A stretch of 64,000 bases of DNA from Hymenobacter perfusus (GTDB taxonomy: Bacteria; Bacteroidota; Bacteroidia; Cytophagales; Hymenobacteraceae): contig NZ_RWIU01000005.1 of assembly GCF_003944765.1 (NCBI RefSeq), positions 310,001 through 374,000 on the forward strand, read 5' to 3'. Positions within the stretch are counted from its first letter, which is position 1, and each line of letters begins with the position of its first letter. Below, piece after piece: positions 48,390 to 57,151 of this stretch. Made by a program: the position numbers and the translations under genes. The notes under the pieces were generated by a model. The model searched no databases. It was not told the DNA's origin and saw only the letters and a list, made by a program, of their open reading frames with translations.

Positions 48390-49880
48390 ATGCCACTACA
48401 TAACCGCCGGCCCGAGCCGGGCCTCACTGCTGCCAAACCGTTGCCTCCGGCCGCCATGCCGCTGAGCGAGCTGCTGGCCCGGGTGCGCCAGACGCTGAGT
48501 GAGCGGTTTGCCGATTCCTACTGGGTGGTGGCCGAAATTTCAGACCTCACTTTGCCCCGCTCTTACGGCGCGCACTGCTACCTTACCCTCACCGACCAAC
48601 ATACCACCGCCCGCGGGGCCCAGCTCAAGGCCCAGGCCCGCGCCACCATCTGGAGTGCGCGCTACCAGCAACTGGCGGCGGCTTTTGAGGAGCAGACTGG
48701 CCTCACGCTACGCATCGGGCTGAAGGTTATGCTGCGGGTGCAGGTGAAGTTTCATGAGCAGTTCGGGCTGAGCCTCGACGTGCTGGCCCTCGACCCCACC
48801 TACACCGTGGGCGACCTAGCCCGCCTGCGCCTGGAAACGCTGCGTAAACTCCAGGCCGAGGACCTGTTGGAGCGCCAGAAACGCCTGGCGCTGCCGTTGG
48901 GCATCCAGCGGGTGGCCGTTATTTCCTCGCCCACGGCCGCCGGCTGGCAGGATTTCGTGCAGCAGCTCCAGGAAGCCCCCTACGATTTCGCCCTCACCCT
49001 GTTCCCGGCCCTCATGCAGGGCGACGACGCCCCGACCAGCATCCGGGCGGCTCTGGACAGCATCCGGCCCCGCCGCCAGGAGTTCGATGCGGTGGTGATT
49101 ATCCGGGGCGGGGGCTCCAAAACCGACTTACTGGCTTTCGATGATTATGGGTTGGCGGCGGCCGTAGGCTCGTTTCCGCTGCCCGTACTCACCGGCATCG
49201 GCCACGAGCGGGACGAGGCCGTGGTGGACCTCACGGCCCACACCGCTCTGAAAACCCCCACGGCCGTAGCGGCTTTTCTGATTGAGCAACTGGCCCGGCT
49301 GGAAGCGGCCCTGGAAGGCTACGGCGGCCGTATTCGGGAGCTGGCTCAAGCTCAGGTGCAGCAGCATGCCGCCCACCTCAGCCGACTGCTGCGCCACGCC
49401 CACCTGGCGGCCCAGAACCAGCTACAGGACCAGCGGCAGCTACTCCATCAGCGCATCCGACTGGCAGCGGCGGCCCCCCGCGCCCACCTGCGCCACCAGG
49501 AGCAGCACCTCACGCGACGCCGCCACCAGCTGCACCGGGCCGCCCGCGCCACCCTGCGCCACCAGGAGCAAATGCTCCGACAGCGCGGGCGGGGGCTGGC
49601 CCAGCGCTTCCGCCGGCTGCACCGCCGCCGCCGCGAGCAGCTGCTGCGGCAACGATTTGCCGTGCAGCTGGCCGCCCTGAAGCTGCTGCACCGCCAGGAG
49701 CTGCGACTGGCCCAGTTGCCCGCCGCCCCGGTAGCCGGTGGCTCCATGCGGCTGCTCACGCCCAAGGGCCGGCCCTGGCAGGGGCCGCTGCGGCCGGGCC
49801 AGGAGTTTCTGCTCCGCCTCCCCGACGACGCGGTGGTGCCGGCCCGGGTGGGTGGGCAACTACCGCTGTTTCTTCCGTAA
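48390..49880 (+). CDS. xseA: Exodeoxyribonuclease VII large subunit
   Basis: 496 residues from ATG 48390. The OB-fold N-terminal domain (LSELLARVRQTLSERFADSYWVVAEISDL) is followed by the catalytic domain with VAVISSPTAAGWQDF, VVIIRGGGSKTDL and GIGHERDEAVVDL, then ALKTPTAVAAFL. The long C-terminal coiled coil is exceptionally rich in His, Arg and Gln, and the protein ends in a beta segment (LRPGQEFLLRLPDDAVV). With XseB it degrades single-stranded DNA from both ends. xseB starts 17 bp downstream. Confidence 0.9.
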   Translation: MPLHNRRPEPGLTAAKPLPPAAMPLSELLARVRQTLSERFADSYWVVAEISDLTLPRSYGAHCYLTLTDQHTTARGAQLKAQARATIWSARYQQLAAAFEEQTGLTLRIGLKVMLRVQVKFHEQFGLSLDVLALDPTYTVGDLARLRLETLRKLQAEDLLERQKRLALPLGIQRVAVISSPTAAGWQDFVQQLQEAPYDFALTLFPALMQGDDAPTSIRAALDSIRPRRQEFDAVVIIRGGGSKTDLLAFDDYGLAAAVGSFPLPVLTGIGHERDEAVVDLTAHTALKTPTAVAAFLIEQLARLEAALEGYGGRIRELAQAQVQQHAAHLSRLLRHAHLAAQNQLQDQRQLLHQRIRLAAAAPRAHLRHQEQHLTRRRHQLHRAARATLRHQEQMLRQRGRGLAQRFRRLHRRRREQLLRQRFAVQLAALKLLHRQELRLAQLPAAPVAGGSMRLLTPKGRPWQGPLRPGQEFLLRLPDDAVVPARVGGQLPLFLP

Positions 49881-49896
49881 CGCTGTTTTTTCGCCT

Positions 49897-50118
49897 ATGT
49901 CACCCCAGAATATCACCTACCGCCAAGCCGTCGAAGAGCTGGAAACCATCCTGCGCGCCCTCGAAACCGACGCCGTGGACGTGGACGACCTCACGGCCCG
50001 CGTGCAGCGCTCCGCCGAGCTTATCCGCCTCTGCAAGCAAAAGCTCCGCTCCGCCGAAACCGCCATCGACCAGGTGTTCGAAAATCTGGAAGAAGAGGAT
50101 GAGTTGGAAGATCAGTAG
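49897..50118 (+). CDS. xseB: Exodeoxyribonuclease VII small subunit
   Basis: 73 residues, normal length. Matches XseB: YRQAVEELETILRALETDAVDVDDLTARV, then LIRLCKQKLRSAETAIDQVFE, two helices that pack on the XseA coiled coil. Co-transcribed with xseA. The acidic tail (EEEDELEDQ) is usual. Confidence 0.9.
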   Translation: MSPQNITYRQAVEELETILRALETDAVDVDDLTARVQRSAELIRLCKQKLRSAETAIDQVFENLEEEDELEDQ

Positions 50119-50150
50119 TCCGAGATAGTAGGGAAAGGTAGACGGGGGGC

Positions 50151-50158
50151 TATATTTG
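50151..50158 (+). promoter_or_regulatory. -7 box (TATATTTG) for the small-protein/7-TM cluster
   Basis: Perfect TAnnTTTG, 46 bp before the ATG at 50205 and 32 bp after the xseB stop. Confidence 0.55.
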
Positions 50159-50204
50159 AATCCATCAACCGGCTCTTTCTACCATCCTATTTTTCGCACA
50201 CCGT

Positions 50205-50594
50205 ATGGATTCTCTTTCCGAAGCTCCCAAACAACCATTCACTCTAGAGCAGGCCGGCGACTGGACGCGCCGTTTTCGGGAACAAAGTGAGCACGCCGTA
50301 AAAGGCCACTTGTTCGACCGGGCAGTGCTGGAAACTTTGCTAGCCCGCTCCGAAGCAGCAGGCCTGCGCTTTTATTACGGCCGCGACGAAGAAAATCAGC
50401 CGCAACTGGTGATGGTGGCCGTAGATGCTGATGGCAATGATTTGGTAAACTCCACACCCCAGCGGATGCCCGCCGAAACAGAATCAATGCTTATGGCTAC
50501 TGCCAGCCTGAGTAGTTCTGACGACGAAACGATAGTAGGGCCGGGTAAAACCTGCCCGCCCTGCTGCAGCACAACTAACCTGCTTAACAGCTAA
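50205..50594 (+). CDS. Small soluble protein with terminal CPPCC motif, module A
   Basis: 129 residues, no signal peptide. The core matches the protein at 51372: W-x-x-x-(F/Y)R-x-Q near the start, GLRFYYGRDE, LVMVAVDADGNDLV and, near the end, IVG-x-G followed by CPPCC. Uncharacterised proteins with a closing CPxxC occur widely in Bacteroidota (from memory; not checked). The cysteine pair could bind metal or form a disulfide. Its stop abuts the ATG of the 7-TM gene with no gap, which implies coupling. Function unknown. Confidence 0.6.
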   Translation: MDSLSEAPKQPFTLEQAGDWTRRFREQSEHAVKGHLFDRAVLETLLARSEAAGLRFYYGRDEENQPQLVMVAVDADGNDLVNSTPQRMPAETESMLMATASLSSSDDETIVGPGKTCPPCCSTTNLLNS

Positions 50595-51290
50595 ATGACC
50601 GACGGTGCCCTAGCCACCTGGCTACCGCGGGTAGCAGATTATCTCGAGGTGCTGGCCTACTGTAGCCTCAGCATCCCGGCAGGGGTGGCATTAGTCCACT
50701 GGCAACGGCTTACAAGGCCGGTACAACTCTTGGCCGTTGTACCGGCCTTCATGTTGCTACTTTTCACACTGATGCGCCTGACGGTGGCCTTTGGCCTGCA
50801 AAATATCTGGCTGGCGCACTTCGCCGCCATTGGCGAAACGGTATGCTACATCTGCGCCTTCAGCCTGCTGCTACCCCGGCTGCGGCCGTGGCGGCGGTGG
50901 CTCCTGGGCGGCTTCCTGGCCTTTGCGGTTCTCGATTCCCTGTTGCTGGAAGGAATGGCCCAGCTCAACAGCTACACCATTGCTCTGGAAAGTTTTCTGG
51001 GCATCCTGCTGGTACTGCTGTATTTTGAACAGGAAATCCGCCACTTGGCCCCAACGAATACCCAACGTCGGCCGCTGCTGATTGCCGGTACAGGCATCGT
51101 ATTGTATCTGGCCGGCACGGTCGCCATTTACTTGGGTAGCAACACCTTCCTGCAAACCGATGATGGAGTAGGCATGTCACTGCTGTACTCCATTAACAGC
51201 TTACTACTATTTGTACTGGCTGCTTTCTTCACGCGGGCCTTCTGGCTCAGTAGCCGGTTACCGACTACTAGTTTAGCAGTCACTCGATGA
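50595..51290 (+). CDS. Seven-helix membrane protein, module A
   Basis: 231 residues with seven predicted membrane helices (from VLAYCSLSIPAGVALVHW to SINSLLLFVLAAFFTRAFW) and almost no loops, as in 7-TM sensor input domains. It is paired with the small Cys-tailed protein immediately upstream and resembles the 51787 protein in helix pattern and in the helix-4 motif (FAVLDSLLL versus ALVDALWL). No catalytic signature. A role as receptor or regulator of the downstream kinase is inference. Confidence 0.6.
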   Translation: MTDGALATWLPRVADYLEVLAYCSLSIPAGVALVHWQRLTRPVQLLAVVPAFMLLLFTLMRLTVAFGLQNIWLAHFAAIGETVCYICAFSLLLPRLRPWRRWLLGGFLAFAVLDSLLLEGMAQLNSYTIALESFLGILLVLLYFEQEIRHLAPTNTQRRPLLIAGTGIVLYLAGTVAIYLGSNTFLQTDDGVGMSLLYSINSLLLFVLAAFFTRAFWLSSRLPTTSLAVTR

Positions 51291-51371
51291 GCATGACTAA
51301 GAGGTTATAGTTTTCATGTAGATAATTCTATATTACCTCGCAATCTCTCTTCTTCTCCCTACACACACCGT

Positions 51372-51785
51372 ATGCTTTCTGAAACCCCCATTCCCGGGTT
51401 CAACCCCAATGCCGGAGCGCCCATCCCATCCGCTGAAGCTGAGCAGTGGACCGCCAACTACCGCAACCAGCCCCAAACCCAGGAAGAGCTGGCCGGCCGC
51501 AAGCGCACCAAGGCGTATTATTTCGGTTCTGCAATGCTCGACACCATTAAGCAGCAGCCCGGTTGCGTGGGCATCCGCTTCTACATGGGCCTGGAGCAGG
51601 ACCTGACCGGCAACAAAAGCAAAGATGAGTACCAGCTACTGGCCGTGGGCGTAGACGTGAATGGCTACGACTTGGTGCCCCGCACCGGCCCAACCGGCGA
51701 ATTGTTGAATGAAGATGGTATTGTGGGAGATGGTTCGCTGAAATGCCCCAACGTATGTGATCCGACGAGCCCGATGAGTAACTGA
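51372..51785 (+). CDS. Small soluble protein with terminal CPNVC motif, module B
   Basis: 137 residues. Paralogue of 50205: WTANYRNQ, YYFGSAMLDTI, GIRFYMGLEQD, LLAVGVDVNGYDLV, then IVGDG and CPNVCDP. The two align over ~110 residues with insertions in loops, so the modules arose by duplication long ago. No signal peptide, so probably cytoplasmic. Followed after one base by the 7-TM gene. Function unknown. Confidence 0.6.
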   Translation: MLSETPIPGFNPNAGAPIPSAEAEQWTANYRNQPQTQEELAGRKRTKAYYFGSAMLDTIKQQPGCVGIRFYMGLEQDLTGNKSKDEYQLLAVGVDVNGYDLVPRTGPTGELLNEDGIVGDGSLKCPNVCDPTSPMSN

Positions 51786-51786
51786 G

Positions 51787-52551
51787 GTGACCGACTACCT
51801 GAATAATCTGGTGGCGTTAATTCGTATCTGCACTATCCTAACTGTGGTTCCGTTTACCATTTGTACCGGTCGGAAGCCTTTGCAGCAGCAAAGTTTTCGG
51901 CCGGTATATTTTTATTTAGCAGGCGACATAATTTGCCTGTTTCTAGACATGTTTGGTCGGGCTATTTTACATAATAACAGCTTTGTTTACCACCTTTCTA
52001 CCGCTTTCGATATAACTACGCTCTGTTGGCTATTCGGCGGGCTGCTTCCTCGCAAGCAGCGTGAAGTACTTGGTTGGTGCTGGGCCGGATTTGCACTGAC
52101 GGCTTTGGTTGATGCTTTATGGCTGGATCCGTTCATGAGCAGCATCAACGTGGTCAGCCGCATAACCGGCAACTGCCTCCTGACAATGCTGGCCATGTAC
52201 CACGTCTGGAATTTGCAGCCGGCCGGACCACCGGAAAAGAATCCAGAGCTTATTCTGGGAGCAATGGTCTTGTTGTATTACCCTTGCTCGACGCTGGTTT
52301 TTATTGTGCAGGAACTATTGCCCGCTGACCTTACCGCCCGCTTTCCCAAGCATAGTCTAGCCATCAACAGCATGCTGTTGTACCCGCCGCTCCGCGTGCT
52401 ACAAGTTGGGCTACTAATTTACCTAATAACCATTCTGCCGGGCGGCCCAGCTCCCCGGCAAGCGTTGCCCAAGTGGCTGCGCTTCCGCTTCGGGAAGCGG
52501 CCAATCCCGCTTCATTCGCCGATTTCCTCACCGGTTAACCGCTCGAAATAA
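51787..52551 (+). CDS. Seven-helix membrane protein, module B
   Basis: 254 residues starting at GTG 51787, with seven hydrophobic helices (from LIRICTILTVVPFTIC to LRVLQVGLLIYLITILPG) and a basic, proline-rich cytoplasmic tail. Same organisation as 50595 but diverged in sequence. It is less GC-rich than its flanks. Its position directly before a histidine kinase that has only one membrane helix suggests that the 7-TM proteins supply the sensing function. Confidence 0.6.
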   Translation: MTDYLNNLVALIRICTILTVVPFTICTGRKPLQQQSFRPVYFYLAGDIICLFLDMFGRAILHNNSFVYHLSTAFDITTLCWLFGGLLPRKQREVLGWCWAGFALTALVDALWLDPFMSSINVVSRITGNCLLTMLAMYHVWNLQPAGPPEKNPELILGAMVLLYYPCSTLVFIVQELLPADLTARFPKHSLAINSMLLYPPLRVLQVGLLIYLITILPGGPAPRQALPKWLRFRFGKRPIPLHSPISSPVNRSK

Positions 52552-52563
52552 AAGCGTTTAGTT

Positions 52564-52571
52564 TACTTTAG
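52564..52571 (+). promoter_or_regulatory. -7 box (TACTTTAG) before histidine kinase
   Basis: One mismatch to TAnnTTTG, 33 bp before the ATG at 52605. The kinase pair could therefore also be expressed apart from the upstream modules. Confidence 0.4.
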
Positions 52572-52604
52572 CCGAATAGTTATGCAGCTGCCTGCTTTTC
52601 TTCA

Positions 52605-53417
52605 ATGCCCGACGCAATTCTACCCCTGGTTCTGGTGACGCCCATCCTGCTTTTACTGGCACTGGGCATCGTGGGCTTTGTGGTACGCTACCAGCGGCGG
52701 CTGATTCAGCAGCAGCAGGAAGTGCAGGAGCTGCACGAAAGTGCCCAGCAGCAGGCCCTGGAGGCTGCTTTGCTGGCCCAGGAGGAGGAACGCCGCCGCA
52801 TTGCCGCCGATTTGCACGACGGCGTGGGCACCACCCTGGCCATCGTGAAGCTGCACCTGAACACACTCAACCAACCCGACCTCACCCAAGAGGCCACCAT
52901 CCTGCTCGACCAGGCCATCAACGAGGTGCGCCGGATTTCGCGCAACCTGCTGCCGGCCGCACTCCAGAAATTCGGGCTTTCTTTCGCGCTGGAAGCCCTG
53001 GCCCGCACCATGCCCGCCGACGGCCCCACGCAGGTGGAAGTTGAGCAACAGGGCATGCCCCGCCGCCTCGACCCCAAGTACGAACTCATTGTGTACCGTG
53101 TGGTACAGGAGCTGCTGGGTAACGGCCTACGCCACGCCCACGCCAGCCAGATTCACATTACCGTTGATTTCGGATCCGATTTCCTGGCCCTGCGCTACGC
53201 CGATAACGGCGTGGGCTTCGACCCCACCGTACCCGACCAGCCACCCCTGCCCGGGGCCCGTACCGGCCTGGGGCTCACCAACCTGCGCAGCCGCGTAGGA
53301 GTTTTGCGCGGCACCCTGCGCCACGAGTCGGCCCCGGGCCAGGGCACCCAGGTTTGGATTTCCCTTCCCCTGCCCTATCTTGTTACCAATCAGCCCTCTA
53401 GCCTTTCCCTCGCATGA
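52605..53417 (+). CDS. Sensor histidine kinase, HisKA_3 (NarX/DegS) type
   Basis: 270 residues: one N-terminal membrane helix (ILPLVLVTPILLLLALGIVGFVV), a coiled coil of Gln/Glu, the dimerisation box RRRIAADLHDGVG with phospho-acceptor His71, and a HATPase_c domain (QELLGNGLRHA, DNGVGFD, GLGLTNLRSRV). It has no extracellular sensor domain, so the signal must come from a partner, possibly the neighbouring 7-TM proteins. Its last bases overlap the regulator start (ATGA). Confidence 0.9.
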   Translation: MPDAILPLVLVTPILLLLALGIVGFVVRYQRRLIQQQQEVQELHESAQQQALEAALLAQEEERRRIAADLHDGVGTTLAIVKLHLNTLNQPDLTQEATILLDQAINEVRRISRNLLPAALQKFGLSFALEALARTMPADGPTQVEVEQQGMPRRLDPKYELIVYRVVQELLGNGLRHAHASQIHITVDFGSDFLALRYADNGVGFDPTVPDQPPLPGARTGLGLTNLRSRVGVLRGTLRHESAPGQGTQVWISLPLPYLVTNQPSSLSLA

Positions 53418-53839
53418 GCACACCTGCCATCCGCTTAGCTGTAGTCGACGACCATATTCTGTTTCGCAAAGGCTTGCGGGCTTTGATCAGCGGCTTTCCA
53501 GGCATGGAAGTACTGTTTGAAGCCGGTGACGGCCAAGAGCTGCTGGAACGCCTCGACCAAGGCACTATTCCGGACGTGATTCTGATGGACCTGCAGATGC
53601 CCGTGCTGGACGGCCTGCAAACCGTGCGCCTGCTGCGCGCCCAATACCCGCAGGTGCGCTCCATCATCATTTCCATGCACGATGAGCCCGAGCTGATTGA
53701 CTCCCTGCGGGCCGAAGGCGCACATGGCTATCTGCTCAAGAATGCCAGTCCGGAGGAAGTGCTCGGGGCCATTCAGCACGTCATTGATACCCGCCCGGGC
53801 TCCGGGACTTCCCGACCCATTCTTACCGCTTCCTTCTAG
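53414..53839 (+). CDS. Receiver-only response regulator
   Basis: 141 residues forming a complete receiver domain: acidic pocket DD at 12-13, phospho-acceptor Asp59 in VILMDLQMP, and Lys109 in GYLLKNAS. HisKA_3 kinases normally pair with NarL-type regulators that carry a LuxR helix-turn-helix; here the protein ends ~30 residues after Lys109 and a terminator follows. No output domain exists in any frame before 53901. It may act by protein contact or be a truncated regulator. Confidence 0.88.
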   Translation: MSTPAIRLAVVDDHILFRKGLRALISGFPGMEVLFEAGDGQELLERLDQGTIPDVILMDLQMPVLDGLQTVRLLRAQYPQVRSIIISMHDEPELIDSLRAEGAHGYLLKNASPEEVLGAIQHVIDTRPGSGTSRPILTASF

Positions 53840-53854
53840 CTCCGGCATTTCTGC

Positions 53855-53901
53855 AAAACGATAAGCGCCGTTCCTGTAGCAGGAACGGCGCTTATCGTTT
53901 T
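53855..53901. terminator. Bidirectional terminator
   Basis: Perfect 22-bp arms (AAAACGATAAGCGCCGTTCC...) with a 3-nt loop; A run on the left, T run on the right. Separates the regulator gene from the convergent TonB-receptor gene. Confidence 0.9.
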
Positions 53902-53921
53902 CAGGGCAGACTATATTCAGC

Positions 53922-56696
53922 TTACAGTCCTACTGCCATACCCAGCGTGAACGTGCGGCCCCGGTTGAAGAAGGCCTGCAGGTTGTTGGCATCGAACACG
54001 TTGGAGTTGCTGCGGTTCGAAACGTCAGTAAAGTAGAACTCATTCAGCACATTCAGGACCGAAGCCCGGAAGCTGATGCGCACCTTATCCTGGTACACCG
54101 GCTTCAGCTCGTAGCCGAAGTGCAGGTCCAGGTTTTTGCTGGTGGGCAGGCGGTAAGCATCGGTACGGGAAGCTTCTTCCAGAATGTTATCGGGGTTGAA
54201 GGCAGCGTAGTACTTCGAGAACACGAGGAACGAGGGCCGGATGTACAGGCCCCGGATGGGCTCGTAGCGCAGCCCCAGCTGAAACTGATTCTGCGCCGCG
54301 TCGCCTACGTGTACGCCCTCCAGAAATACCGGCTGGTCGATCGGGTTTACCTGCACGTTGGATTCCGTTACCTGGTTGAGCAGGCCTTTCCCTTTCCAGC
54401 GCCAGTCGCCCAGCGCAATTGCAGCGTTCAGCTGCAGGCTCCGGCTGATTTCCTGGGCCACGCTCATTTCTACGCCCATGTGGCGGGCATCAATGTTACG
54501 GACGGTGCTGTACACTGCTTCGCCGGTAGCCGTGGAAACCGAGTTGGTCGATTTATTGGCCCACAGGGTGTAATAGGCATTCAGAGTAGCTTTCAGGCTG
54601 GGGTAGCTAATGCCATAGCCCAGCTCCATGCTGGTGATGCCTTCGGGCTGTACATCCTTGTAGCGGATGCCCTGGGAGCTGTATACCTGATTGAAAAAGG
54701 GCACCTTGCTGTTGTAGCCCACGTTCACGAACAGGTTGTTGCGCTCGGTCACGTTGTAGTTGGCCCCGGCTTTCACGCTGTATCCTGTGAAGCTGGCCCA
54801 GGGCGTTTCCACCGTCTGGCCATCGGCGCTGGTGTACGTGCGCCCGTTAATAGTCTGGGTCTGGTTGAAGCCTACATCGTAGCTCTGCCCGTCCACGGTT
54901 ACCTGCTTGGCCCGGAAATAGTCGATGCGCTTATAACGGATTTGGGAGAGGGTACCACTCACCACGGCCGACAGCACGGGCGTTTTGTACTCCAGTTGGG
55001 CATAACCGCCCAGCCACTGGGTTTTGCCGTCGTAGTTGTAGCTGATTTTATCACCCTCATACAGGCGGGTTGTTGGGTCAGCGTTCAGGTTGCCAATGGT
55101 ACGGGCGTAGTCGCCGCCCAGCAGGTCGCGCACTTCCCGGTAGTGCAGGCCCCGGTACAGGCGGCCATCTACCCCGGCCGAGAAAGTCACCTTGTCGTTG
55201 AGCGAATAATCGGCCCCCAGTACGCCGCCGTACCAGCGGTGGCTGTTCACGTTGTTCACCAGAAACGAGCCTGACTGCCGCTGCTCGGTAAACAGCGTAT
55301 CGTTGCGACGGGTGGCGGTGTTGAAGATGAACGGGTAGTTGCGGACGTTGTTATTATAAATGCCCTGGAAATTCGTCTGGCCATCAACCGTCTGGCTGAG
55401 CGTGGACGAGTTGCCGCTGGTCAGGCCGGTCACCCCGCCCCCATTACCAAAGGAGGCATACGCCACGGCACTCACAAACAGCTTGCTGTTCACCTGCCAG
55501 TAGTCGTTGAGGTTGATTTGCGGCTTGTGGTAGTAGTTGCTCCGCTCGTTCAGCACTTCCGAACCCTGCACATTACTTACCTGCCGGGTAGTAGGGTCCC
55601 GGTCGTAGCGCGTGAGCGTACCCCAGTACGGGTTGTAGGAGAAACCCTTATTGCCGCCAGCCACGGGAGAAGCACCAATTTCGGCGGCTTTTTCGGTGGA
55701 GTACAGCCCAACCTGTGCCTGGAAGGAGCGGGTGCCGTGACTCTGCGGGGAGCCCATTCCGGTGAGCGAAAGGCGGTGGTTGCCGGTCCGTTTGCTGATA
55801 TTGCCGAAATACGTCCAGGCATCATCAAAGGCCTTGTCCACCCAGCCATCGGAGGTACGGCGGGAGCCGTAGGCGGTAAAGGCCCAGTCGCCCTTCAACG
55901 TGCCGCTGCTGAGCATGAGGGAGTATTTCTGGTAGTTGTTGGAACCGGTTTCAACCCGGGCCAGCACCGCCTTCTTGTCGTCGAAGCCCTTGGTGAGGAC
56001 GTTGATGGTGCCGCCCACGGAAGGCACTGAAATCTTGGAAGCCGACAGGCCGCGCTGCACCTGCAGGCTCTTGGTCACGTCGCCCAAATCCCAGTTCGAC
56101 CAGAATACCTGGCCAGTTTCCATATCGTTCACGGGCACCCCGTTTACCAGCACAGCCACGTTGCGCTGATCGAAGCCCCGGATGTTGATGCGGGAGTCGC
56201 CGGTACCGCCGCCGCCCTGGGTGGCGTACACGCCGGGCGTCTCGTTGAGAATCATCGGCAGGTCGCGGTTGGAGAGGGTTTCGCGCAGCTTCACCTCATT
56301 CACAGCCGCAAACGCCACCGGCGTCGAGCGTTCCACCGCTACGCCCAGCGAGCCAACCACCTGCACCTCGTTCAGGGTAGCGTTGTCGGCCACCAGGTTG
56401 AAGGTAGCCGTGGTGTTCTGGTTGCCCACCGTCACCTGCTGTTCCAACACCTTATAGCCGATAAAGGAGGCACGCACGGTGTAGGTACCGGGTTTCAGGC
56501 CGCCCACGGAATAGGTGCCGTTATCCTCGGCCCCGCCACCGGTATTGGCCCCGTTGCCCACCACTTGCACGGTGGCACCAGGCAGGCCCTCCCCGGTTAA
56601 TTTGTCCAGTACGCGTCCTTTGATGGAGTAGGTGGTTTGTGCCACCGCCACCACGGAGGTAGTCATCAGAGCTCCAGCAAGTAAAAAGTGCTTCAT
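53922..56696 (-). CDS. TonB-dependent outer-membrane receptor with carboxypeptidase-like N-domain
   Basis: 924 residues with signal peptide (FLLAGALMTTSVVAVAQ). Residues ~22-110 are a carboxypeptidase-regulatory-like domain (YSIKGRVLDKLTGEGLPGATVQV, GTYTVRASFIGYKV). The plug follows (NDMETGQVFWSNWDLGDV region) and then a ~22-strand barrel ending FNRGRTFTLGMAVGL. It lacks the SusD partner expected for glycan uptake, so a siderophore, metal complex or peptide substrate is more likely. The ATG at 56696 is chosen because it opens the signal peptide. Single-gene transcript. Confidence 0.9.
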   Translation of the reverse strand: MKHFLLAGALMTTSVVAVAQTTYSIKGRVLDKLTGEGLPGATVQVVGNGANTGGGAEDNGTYSVGGLKPGTYTVRASFIGYKVLEQQVTVGNQNTTATFNLVADNATLNEVQVVGSLGVAVERSTPVAFAAVNEVKLRETLSNRDLPMILNETPGVYATQGGGGTGDSRINIRGFDQRNVAVLVNGVPVNDMETGQVFWSNWDLGDVTKSLQVQRGLSASKISVPSVGGTINVLTKGFDDKKAVLARVETGSNNYQKYSLMLSSGTLKGDWAFTAYGSRRTSDGWVDKAFDDAWTYFGNISKRTGNHRLSLTGMGSPQSHGTRSFQAQVGLYSTEKAAEIGASPVAGGNKGFSYNPYWGTLTRYDRDPTTRQVSNVQGSEVLNERSNYYHKPQINLNDYWQVNSKLFVSAVAYASFGNGGGVTGLTSGNSSTLSQTVDGQTNFQGIYNNNVRNYPFIFNTATRRNDTLFTEQRQSGSFLVNNVNSHRWYGGVLGADYSLNDKVTFSAGVDGRLYRGLHYREVRDLLGGDYARTIGNLNADPTTRLYEGDKISYNYDGKTQWLGGYAQLEYKTPVLSAVVSGTLSQIRYKRIDYFRAKQVTVDGQSYDVGFNQTQTINGRTYTSADGQTVETPWASFTGYSVKAGANYNVTERNNLFVNVGYNSKVPFFNQVYSSQGIRYKDVQPEGITSMELGYGISYPSLKATLNAYYTLWANKSTNSVSTATGEAVYSTVRNIDARHMGVEMSVAQEISRSLQLNAAIALGDWRWKGKGLLNQVTESNVQVNPIDQPVFLEGVHVGDAAQNQFQLGLRYEPIRGLYIRPSFLVFSKYYAAFNPDNILEEASRTDAYRLPTSKNLDLHFGYELKPVYQDKVRISFRASVLNVLNEFYFTDVSNRSNSNVFDANNLQAFFNRGRTFTLGMAVGL

Positions 56697-56735
56697 GAAA
56701 AAGGAAAATACGACCCGCAAAGGAAATTGAGGGTG

Positions 56736-56743
56736 TAAAGGTA
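56736..56743 (-). promoter_or_regulatory. -7 box (TACCTTTA) for TonB receptor
   Basis: One mismatch to TAnnTTTG on the minus strand; 39 bp before the ATG at 56696. Confidence 0.45.
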
Positions 56744-56792
56744 AGATTTTGACAGGTAGCACGAAGCAGAAAATACCGCCGCCGCCGGCCCC

Positions 56793-57149
56793 TTATTCCA
56801 GCTCCGTGGCCGGATCCCAGAAGCGGGTTTTGAAGTCCCGCACCTGGTCTTCCAACACCGTCACCCCTTCGGCTTCCAGTGCCTCCTGCATGGCCGTGGG
56901 CGTGGCGAAATGGTGCTTGCCGGTGAGCAACCCGTTGCGGTTGATGACACGGTGAGCCGGCACGTACTCGGTGGCCGTGTGCGCGGCCATCATGGCCCAG
57001 CCCACCATGCGCGCCCCGTGCCGGGCTCCCAGGTAGTGGGCAATGGCTCCGTAGGTAGTCACCCGGCCCGCAGGCACTAGCCGCACCACCTCGTGTACCT
57101 CTTGAAAAAAGTTACGCTGTTGCTCCGTCGGGTTGCGGGGAATGGACAC
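56793..57149 (-). CDS. Alkyltransferase-like protein (ATL), catalytic Cys replaced by Ala
   Basis: 118 residues with the MGMT/Ada C-terminal DNA-binding fold: VHEVVRLVPAGRVTTYGAIAHYLG, then GWAMMAAHTATEYVPAHRVINRNG. The active-site PCHRV of alkyltransferases is PAHRV here, so the protein cannot accept an alkyl group. It matches ATL proteins, which bind O6-alkylguanine and hand the lesion to nucleotide-excision repair. The start is 3 bp from an 8-mer repeat array. Confidence 0.88.
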   Translation of the reverse strand: MSIPRNPTEQQRNFFQEVHEVVRLVPAGRVTTYGAIAHYLGARHGARMVGWAMMAAHTATEYVPAHRVINRNGLLTGKHHFATPTAMQEALEAEGVTVLEDQVRDFKTRFWDPATELE

Positions 57150-57151
57150 AG

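Noticed and set aside
54120..55274. Long plus-strand frame of 384 codons
   Set aside because: Antisense shadow of the TonB-dependent receptor gene, which has full domain support.
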